NCBI GenBank assembly: GCA_001630475.1
Contig: KV419396.1
Span: forward strand, 372,001 to 436,000
Source: Sistotremastrum niveocremeum HHB9708
Taxonomy: Eukaryota; Basidiomycota; Agaricomycetes; Sistotremastrales; Sistotremastraceae
Reading direction: 5' to 3'
Length of the DNA stretch: 64,000 nucleotides
Each line of letters starts with the position of its first letter. The first letter of the stretch is position 1. Positions 54,968 through 64,000 of this stretch are shown piece after piece. Both the position numbers and the translations under genes were made by a program. The notes beneath the pieces were generated by a model. It ran no database searches and was not told the DNA's origin. It saw only the letters and a program-made list of their open reading frames with translations.

Positions 54968-57900
54968 CTATCGCAGTAGTCGTTGAACTTCTGATCTATC
55001 GACGGCAACCACGGAAGTTTTGCGAGCGAATTTTGAGGGCCCGAATGCGCCTTCCGGGTTGTGAGCGGCTGTCAATGTCAACTTAGCATTGCCCTCTCGG
55101 TTCAAACACAAATGCTCACCTGCCGCTAACGACAACGATTTAGCTCTTTCTAGGACAAGACTATTCCGCTTCATTCGTCCTGGTGTTTCGGCATGCTTGA
55201 ATCCCAGCTGACCTTCCTGGACGGACTCGGTGCGTCCGGATTGAGAGTGTCGTAAAGACCGGTTCAAAGACTGTACGCGAGACAGGACAGCCCCATGAGT
55301 GGAGGCGGAGAGCTCATCTGCTATGGGGGGCAGAGGTGGAACAGGCGGGATAGATGAGGAAGGGCGCATCAGAGTGTCAGACCTGGGGCGAACTCGGCCA
55401 ACAGACGCATGACTGGGTGCCGGAGGCCGCTTTTCATCTCCAGAATGCACCGTCGATGAATTCGCTAATGAGGAAGGGGTCGACGTGAAGCCATGAGGAA
55501 AGACCATGTCGTGGAGCTCGGAGTGACTGCGCCTCCGTGGAACGCGGTTTGTCACGGTTATGGCGATGGCCGTGCTATCCAAATGACTGGTCACAGTTAA
55601 ATTGGCTTGCGTGCTAGGGACATCAGATGACACTTGAGCAAGAAGTTCCCTGTCTGCCATGACATGGTACCCAACCGTGTCATTCGACAGTGTATCGGGA
55701 TAAATCTCGATGAAGGGATAGACTGGAGGATCTGGGATGATGGTAAGAGATGAACACAGTAGCTCTGTGTTTAAACTCACAGAGGGAAAACTTTGGATAT
55801 TCTGGTTTGATCGTCGTCGACAATTCCAGAGAGGGAAGAACGTCGTCGATGACACAGGGAGCAACAGAGGGAGCGACGACCAGAGGATAAGGCTCCACAA
55901 ACGGATACACCGCTGGGTAAATGACCATATTTGGATACGAAGGTGCCAAGCTAGTATTACAATATGTTCCAGGTGCAGTGATACGATCTGTGAAAAAGAA
56001 CTATAAGCCTCGGTGGAAGTTCAAAAGTAGAAAGGCAAACCATTATCCGGTTGTTGCGTTGGTAGAAGTTGGTTTATTCGTTGTTCCGTGTGACCTTGAT
56101 TATAGGGATCGAGGTGAGGGTATACAGGAGGATAAGGTAGGACGCATGGATATGCTGGAGTCAAGCTAGTTGTGATTAGATCTCGCGAGACTTCGTGATT
56201 GTGAGGCCGGTGGATATTAGTGGTCGACATTGACATTGGAGGATAGATTATCAGGTCAGGGTATATCGGAGGATCTAGACCATGACATGATATCAGGAAC
56301 AACAAGCCTGAGAAGGACGGAGGGCTCACAAAGAATGAACGTAGGATACTGGGTCCGCAATATCCAAGGAGATTCGAGATTTGGCAGAGGCGCCCGAAGT
56401 GCTGAAGTTTCGAGGCCTTCACTCGTTTCATTGACGCCGAAGCATGAGCCTTCACAATATATATCGAAGTATGGGTACTGAGGTGGATCTATCATAAACA
56501 GTAAGTAGAAGGATATGACAGGAAAGTAAATTCACGAACAAATATTGAAATTTGGATATACCACCGTTGTGAGCACGTCTTGAGACATTTCCGAAACTGG
56601 TGCTCGGATCGATGGAGAATCAAGAAGGGCGGACATGGGAGGGTAGATGATGAGATGAGGGTACACCGGTAGATCTTTGGTGATCCTTTCAGCATCGGTT
56701 TTGAGATTCGTTAAATTTATAGGACTTACATATATTAAAGAAAGGGTATCGGTCCTCAAGTTGAACAACATCCGGAGAGTCTGCGTTCGAGAGACGCCTG
56801 CTGGATGGATGATCAATGAAACGGTCGTCAAAAGCCATGTAAAGCTTACGTAGTTGCAGACAGACAACGTTGCACATTTTGCATCGCCACTTCACTCGAG
56901 AGGGTGGCACTGGCACCCAGCGGGGACGGCATTTGCACAGCAATGGGTGGGTAGATGGAGAGTTCGGGATACAGCGAAGGATCTGGATTGAGGAAATGAG
57001 CAAGGTAGGTCCGCCTAGACAACAACAACTTACAAAGATCGAAATAAGGATATACACTAAACGGATTAGGATTGGGCTCAGGCTATATATATCTCTCAGG
57101 TGTAGTCTCTTGCGTATGGGAAGAGCTCGGCTTACCACTGGTGCGTGATCATCGTGAATCACAGCATCTTTGGACGGTCTCACATGTTGATCAACTTCAT
57201 CGTGAGGCGTCGAAATCTCGTATGGTATGTATGGCCAAACTTGCTTAAAGACTCCAATCTCGACATTCGATGATGTGGTATCAACGACTGGAATGTCGTT
57301 AGAGTGATGCTCCGAGAATGCTTGGGCCAGTCCTTCGACCGTCAGCGGCACTGGATGAGCCGAAAGCGGGTGTGGATATGTTGAGGGTGATACCGGAGCG
57401 CTTCCTCTACTTCGGTGCGCGAGATCCACCGAGGGTGGTCGCGAATGGATAGTAGATGAGAATGACGATGTGGGCGAAGGAGGTCCCCACGATGTGCAAG
57501 TCGACGGTGTACATGGCACACTTTCGATCGCTCTCCAGGCAATGTCAGGCGATGGTAACCTATAAGGATCAGGCAATAAATCTTCCTCTGCTGTGCTATC
57601 GTCGGCGCCGAACGAAGTTGCAATGGAAGGCGTATTGCAAACTGAACCGCGCAGACGTTCTGGCAGATCAAGAGAATCTAATGGGGAAGGCCACTGATTT
57701 GGTTCAGTGTCGCCGCTCGGAGGGCCATACGAAGAAATTGACCATCTGAATTCATTGAGGTCGAGTTCCCGAGCGGACTCTGGAGAGTCATCAGACGCAT
57801 CTAGCGAGATGATTATGGGGGCGGATGATGGATCTGGGGATACAGGAACGGAATTGGGAGAATCTGCAGCGTCCATAGTGGTTCGCCATAGGGCTGAACG

Positions 57901-59021
57901 AGCACTGGCTGGAGTCAAGGTAGACTCTCGCCAGGATTGGACCACCGACGCTAGGTCGTTTCCACCGCCATCTGGTTGTTCGTCGACTTGAACAACAGGA
58001 GAGAGCGAGTGAGTGTGCTGAGGCCGTTGGCTAAGAGGGTTCAAAGCGCTGCGCCCATTCGGAGACCGAACTGGCAGTCTGGATACAGAGGAAGATGCGC
58101 TGGGAGGGCGTTTCTCGACCAAGGAAAGCCTTCGAGGAACATGTCGATGTTTGGGCGATGATCCCCGCGATCCCCGTTCATTGGTCTGATTGGGTGCCGC
58201 CCATTCTCCATCAGCTTCGGTAACAGAGAACGCAGCGTCGCGCGTGGCTGGTATGGTCGACAGGGACCCTCTTGGGGTTTCAAACATCTGGCGACGCTGC
58301 GCATTCAGCCAAGTATCGAACCATCGAGCTCTTCGAGGATCAACATCAAACTCAATCCAACCACCAATGGGAAGGGGTGACTGGGGCGATGGTGCGAAAG
58401 GTTCGTCGAAAAGATGACTCCAAAGAAGTGACCAGCTTTCATCGGAAATACGAGGGGGTTCAAGGGAAGAAGGACTCGAGACGTGCAGGTACAAGCACAA
58501 CCCAGAAGTGCTTGGAAAGTTGAATTCGCGAGCAATAGCAGTTAACTGGTGATACATCTGGATAAGTGTGTAGAGTCAGATGATCGATCAGCATGTCTTT
58601 GGAGAATGGAGCGCACCGTCGACATCAGAGGCATAAGAATACCGCTTCCAAATCGAGTGGGCGGCCCTACGGACAGCGTATGCCCAAGGGACGAGAGTCC
58701 ATGCGGTAAAGAGGGCGGTGGGAGGACAACGACAAGCCATTTCGATGTTCTTGTCTGGGTACGTGTATCACGTATACCATGCTGTCCATAAGAAAGGGTC
58801 GAAACTTTTTTTACACGGGAGAAAGGCGAATCAAAGGGTGGTAGAGCGTCATCGTCGTCGTCGGCAACATAAGAGGCATGGAATCTCTCGGCCCCATGTT
58901 GCGAGGGGACATCTGTTAGTTCTGAGTCTGGCGGACTGGACGACTTTGGGTGTAGTTCAGCCCTGCGTATATCTGATGGAACCCGCCTCGCAAAAGGTAG
59001 CCTGGATGTCAAATGCGACAT
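54968..59021 (-). CDS. Large basidiomycete protein with C-terminal Tyr-Pro exon array
   Basis: No known function. The first exon starts MSHLTSRLPFARRVPSDIRR and holds SKWLVVVLPPPSLPHGLSSL and TRFGSGILMPLMST. The second, after an intron, is long: YHQLTAIAREFNFPSTSGLC, LYLH, RISDESWSLLWSHLF and GGWIEFDVDPRRARWFDTWL. As I recall, this N-terminal half is conserved in many basidiomycetes without assigned function. About 350 Ser/Pro-rich residues follow. From 57082 to 55690 small exons encode repeats of the type YPPxYPx(L/F)xIYPP. The last exon (55731-54968) is a Ser/Arg-rich tail ending AVDRSEVQRLLR at 54968-54970. No membrane helix or signal peptide is seen. PPxY and YPxL motifs suggest a trafficking or ubiquitin-ligase scaffold; this is inference. 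Confidence 0.72.
55690..57082 (-). repeat. Exon-encoded Tyr-Pro repeat array
   Basis: Exons 57082-57034, 56982-56850, 56797-56730, 56674-56540, 56488-56330, 56274-56041, 55987-55781 and the start of 55731-54968. Most units run from (Y)P.YPx(L/F)x(I/L)YPP through a variable middle to YPx(F)x(I/L)Y. Clear units: YPELSIYPP, YPHLIIYPP, YPDLIIYPP, YPPVYPHLDPY, YPPQYPYFDIY, YPNMVIYPAVYPF and YPPVYPFIEIYP. At five exon joints the intron is in phase 1 and splits the tyrosine codon as T|AT. Exons of 135, 159, 234 and 207 nt are all multiples of three. Confidence 0.8.
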
Positions 59022-59359
59022 GAGCCGAGGTAGCGAGGTCAAATGGTGTAAGCACGAAGAATGAGTCGACTAGCGAATAAAACGAGAAAGAGCGAAGAGC
59101 AAATGCAGAGCAGAGAGCAAGACTGAGAACGTTGTACGTGATCATCATCACAAGTCGCCAGGGAAGCAGAGATGGCAACAAATTGGCGAAACGGACCAGT
59201 AGGCGCTGTGGCTGTGCTGTCACTTGTGTACAGTTACGCTGTGGGCGTGTGTTAGGACTTGTGGACGCTGTACCCCTGAGCGGAGATCTAACGTGTTTCA
59301 GACTCAGAACCAACTACAGGCCTACGTCACTGCGCACGCAGCTTCTGTTCACTACCACC
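59022..59359. other. Divergent promoter region of the Tyr-Pro gene and PEP4
   Basis: A 338 bp spacer between start codons on opposite strands, expected to hold both promoters. Frames cross it on the plus and minus strands but only extend the neighbours and have no conserved content. Confidence 0.45.
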
Positions 59360-60917
<1,558 letters not shown>

Positions 60918-61077
60918 AGTACATGTACAATCCTTTCAGTAGTGACTTCATTCTTGTAGCTGTAATATTGTTGCCAATCCTCATAATTCATGCACCACCC
61001 CCTTGTCACATGTTTACTGCTGCTTGAAGCTCTTCCACCGCACTCCATGGAACCTGGCTAGACGCCAAATCCATGTC

Positions 61078-63164
61078 ATGGCTTTATATGACTTGCGATC
61101 ACCGCATCTGCTTCGTAAATTACAGCAACTACAAAGCCCAATTGCCGTTCCATCTACGAGACTGCATAGGCGTTTACTGGGCAGAGAATATTACGAACAT
61201 TTGGATCTGGTGAATGAATTGGAGGGTCACGAAGGGTAGGCATTGGACAAGGGGCTTCGACAACTAAGTGAGGACTAAACGTATGTGATCCTTAGATGCG
61301 TGAATGCATTGTGTTGGTCTGCAGATGGTTCGATTTTACTTAGTGGAGGAGATGATCAGACGTGAGCCGCTCTTTTCTACCCGACGCAAATTGAACATCA
61401 GACGCTATGGACGTGACAGCATCCGACTCTGGCGCATTGATGAACAGGAACACACGACAGAATTCCCATTTACTACTCGAGCATGCCTCCGGACTGGCCA
61501 CACCGCGAATATATTCAACGTTCAATTCCTTGCTAACTCTTCAAAAGTGGCGACTTGTGCTGGCGACAACCAAATCAGAGTCTTCGACATCAATCGCATT
61601 CCGGAATCCACAGACAAGTCTAATGAAACGGTTCATCCATATTCCTCGGCTTGCCTCTCTGTCTTGCGCTGCCATACTGCACGTGTGAAGAGACTAACCG
61701 CCGAATCCTCACCCGACCATTTCCTCAGTGTTGCCGAGGTGGCATCCATATTTATCGGTCCCCGCGATTCATTATTCTGATGAAGTTGCTCAGGACGGCA
61801 CGGTTCGACTTCATGACTTAAGAACTCAACATTCATGCTCGAGGCGTGGCAGGGGTTGTCCTCCGCCACTTGTGCATGTGCCACATGATCTCTCGACTCT
61901 GGCTGTTTCAGCACTGACTCCGCACCTTTTTGTGGTGGCGGGAGAGTCACCCTATGTACGGACTGACGAGCTCACTTCTCCTAAGAATTTTGACATATTC
62001 TGGCAGGGTCTCTTATTCGATCGTCGTCAATTAGGTCGCAACATTCAGGCCGAATGGGGAATACCATGCGATCAAGACGCGTTGACTACATGCGTTCGAA
62101 TATTTGGAAGACGGCAATTGGGCCGCTACGAGCACAAGGGCGAAGAGCACGTCACAGGAGCTCGGATGTCGCAAAGTAACTCAGATGAAGTACGTGATTA
62201 TGCTGGATCTTGCGCTGAGCTTGAGCTGACTATGCGTACGATTTAGCTTCTTCTATGTATGAGGATGCTGCTTCTGAACCATCTCACTGACTTTAATTGA
62301 TTCCAGCTTATAGCTCTGATGCCGTTCATCTGTACAATATTCGTGATGATCTGGTGTCACCTCGGTCGTCTACCGTGTTAGAACCCAACCAGGGAGAAGT
62401 GCCAAAAGATAACGCTGTCCTCAACGATCATACTAGCACTGTCGACACTTTGCCACACGAAGACGCCGAGCACGCGATGCTGGAGCAGCTGATGGACGAA
62501 TTCGACTCATATCGACGAGAAGCTGAACCTTCAGGACGAAATGCTCAAGAGGAGGAAGATAGTTCCTCAGAAGCGGGCTCTCAAGCCGATGAGATACTCA
62601 AACGTTTTGACGATAAAGTCATCTTATCGCGACTTACATACAACGGCGCCTGTAATGTCAGGACGGTGAAGGATGGTGAGCCCTCTCTTACGCGTTTTGG
62701 AGTGATCTGACTGAACGCTTTGCCTTTAACCTCGAGCAGTAAACTTTCTTGGGCACTTTGATCAATATGTAACCTCGGGATCTGATGACGGCAATTTCTT
62801 CATTTGGGAGAAAGAGAACGGCGCTATAGTCAACATTCTCGAGGGCGATGGTTCGGTCGTCAATGTCATTGAACAGAATCCTTGTTTGCCTTGTGTTGCG
62901 GTCAGCGGCATCGACCACTCGGTGAAGGTTTGCAACGGTATTCTCCAATAATCCCTGTTTTGACCATTGTGCTGCCAGATTTTCGGGTCAAACTTTGCAA
63001 CTAATAAAGCATCTAAAAAAGACGAGGCTGAGGACATAGTTCGAAGTAACAGGGAACTTTCCGATCGAGGTGCCGAACGGCGGGCTCAGATGTCATCTTT
63101 GTTGGCTCGATTTCGAGTCGTTATGGCAGAGACAGGAGAGGCCCCAAATTGTAGCTATCAATGA
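61078..63164 (+). CDS. WD40 protein, DCAF6/DCAF8-like
   Basis: WD40 beta-propeller protein resembling DDB1-CUL4-associated factors, which bring substrates to CRL4 ubiquitin ligases. The start is MALYDLRSPHLLRKLQQLQS. Repeats in order: LVNELEGHEGCVNALCWSAD and GSILLSGGDDQTIRLWRIDE; TGHTANIFNVQFLANSSKVA and TCAGDNQIRVFDINRI; LRCHTARVKRLTAESSPDHF with DGTVRLHDLRTQHSC, whose HDLR resembles the WDxR box that docks on DDB1; LIASYSSDAVHLYNIRDDL; then an acidic insert (RNAQEEEDSSSEAGSQADE) and YVTSGSDDGNFFIWEKENGA with VVNVIEQNPCLPCVAVSGID. It ends APNCSYQ at a TGA at 63162-63164. Some eight introns. The acidic insert between propeller blades is typical of DCAF6/8. Confidence 0.82.
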
Positions 63165-63880
63165 AATAAGTCGCCTGGCTTTGCCCTGTATTTTGTACAC
63201 ATGTAATCGTGTTTTATGCTACTGCCAGTGATGTTAACTTTTTCTGTACACGAGTTCAACCCAATTTCTCATATGGCCCGGCGACTACAAATTCAGACTC
63301 ACAACAAGTGCCTGAGGGACCTCCGTGATCTGCAAGGTTGACCGTACTTGGGCCACCGCTGATTCATATAAATAGCAAGTAACGATCTCAACTCAATAGT
63401 TCCATCCATCAGCTCGTCGTCGTTGCGTACTAGTACAGGACGCACGCCCGAACGCCTTCCGGAACCGTGTTGTGAGGTATGCCACCCATTCAATGAATAA
63501 TATGTATAACTGAACTCGATATCTTCGGTGCATTCAAGTCTCTCTCGTTCGCCTTAGTCGAGGCTAATATACCATACAAGTATTCAGACGACCGAAGTCA
63601 CGGCGACTTCCAATCTTCAACGCCCCCACGCAGGCTGGTGCGTTTTCATTAGCGGGCTGACGAGGCACAGTTACTGATGGAGTCCGGGTTACTGTCTTCA
63701 GAGCACATTGGTTCAGGATAACTCCTAGACCTATTCCACTTCATATTGGTCTCGTGCAGCGCACCTCCATCTGTTCGGCCATTGTTGAGTCCTGTGTGTA
63801 ACCAACTCTCGCGAGTGTTCTCACTGGGCCACCCCCATCAACTCTCTTCCTCCATCTTACACTACGTTACACCCTTTCCC
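63165..63880. other. Intergenic region, 716 bp
   Basis: Gene-free stretch between the DCAF-like stop and the next ATG. The second half is rich in C and CT and likely holds the promoter and leader of the next gene. No RNA gene, repeat or supported frame is seen; a 64-codon minus frame at 63299-63493 has no recognisable content. Confidence 0.45.
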
Positions 63881-64000
63881 ATGCAATCACAACAACGCGA
63901 TAGACGCAAACGAAAACAAAACCATCGATCTGGGGGACCGAACAACCGAATCAATGAACCTGAGGAGATGCTGCTGGTCTCTCGAATCGATGATTCTCCG
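63881..64000 (+). CDS. Start of a further gene, cut by window end
   Basis: The ATG at 63881 opens a frame that stays open to the end of the window. It reads MQSQQRDRRKRKQNHRSGGP and then NNRINEPEEMLLVSRIDDSP, 40 residues in all. The start is very basic and could act as a nuclear signal. A pyrimidine-rich leader just before the ATG is usual for fungal starts. I do not recognise the family; the part visible is too short. Confidence 0.5.
   Translation, partial: MQSQQRDRRKRKQNHRSGGPNNRINEPEEMLLVSRIDDSP

Noticed and set aside
63299-63493. A 64-codon minus frame in the last intergenic region
   Set aside because: Short, without motif or neighbours on that strand.

Overview
The window is nuclear DNA of a filamentous basidiomycete, most likely an agaricomycete mushroom. 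Genes are packed tightly on both strands. Nearly every gene is cut by many 35-80 bp spliceosomal introns (GT-AG, with a few GC-AG). The proteins recognised include typical fungal ones: URA3, PUS7, a GT32 mannosyltransferase, an ELG1-type clamp unloader, DOM34, a photolyase, MED20, THO2, a glucosidase II beta subunit, saccharopepsin, BBE-like oxidoreductases and a fungal P450. No rRNA, confident tRNA, CRISPR array, retroelement or virus-like element was seen. The only mobile element found is a 370 bp MITE. Gene ends below come from joining exons by eye on splice signals and protein continuity.

Layout. 0-7 kb: 3' end of a type-B carboxylesterase, URA3 (-), PUS7 (+) and an MFS transporter. 7-17 kb: a GT32 sphingolipid mannosyltransferase (-) divergent from a SWT1-like PIN nuclease (+), then ELG1 and a bHLH factor. 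17-27 kb: DOM34 (-) divergent from a phosducin/TXNDC9-like PLP1, then a CPD photolyase, MED20, a mitochondrial dehydrogenase kinase and a PHO80-type cyclin. 27-33 kb: a cytochrome P450, glucosidase II beta (-) and GTP cyclohydrolase I. 33-42 kb: the 7.1 kb THO2 gene (-) divergent from a secreted six-hairpin glycosidase. 43-45 kb: RPS7 and a Rab GTPase with an unusual insertion. 45-50 kb: two tandem BBE-like FAD oxidoreductases (-), the downstream one split by the MITE. 51-55 kb: an RBM42-like RNA-binding protein (-), RPL5 and a PUB-domain protein. 55-59 kb: a large basidiomycete protein of unknown function ending in an exon-encoded array of Tyr-Pro repeats. 59-64 kb: PEP4-type aspartic protease, a DCAF-like WD40 protein and the first 40 codons of a further gene.

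Most genes are unrelated housekeeping functions placed by chance. Translation and RNA quality control (PUS7, SWT1, DOM34, THO2, RPS7, RPL5) and genome maintenance (ELG1, photolyase) are well represented, but nothing suggests a biosynthetic cluster. The most unusual locus is the Tyr-Pro array gene. Its repeats interleave PPxY and YPxL short motifs, the kinds known to bind Rsp5/NEDD4 WW domains and Bro1/ALIX/PalA proteins. They are carried by phase-1 exons, most of which meet inside the same tyrosine codon.
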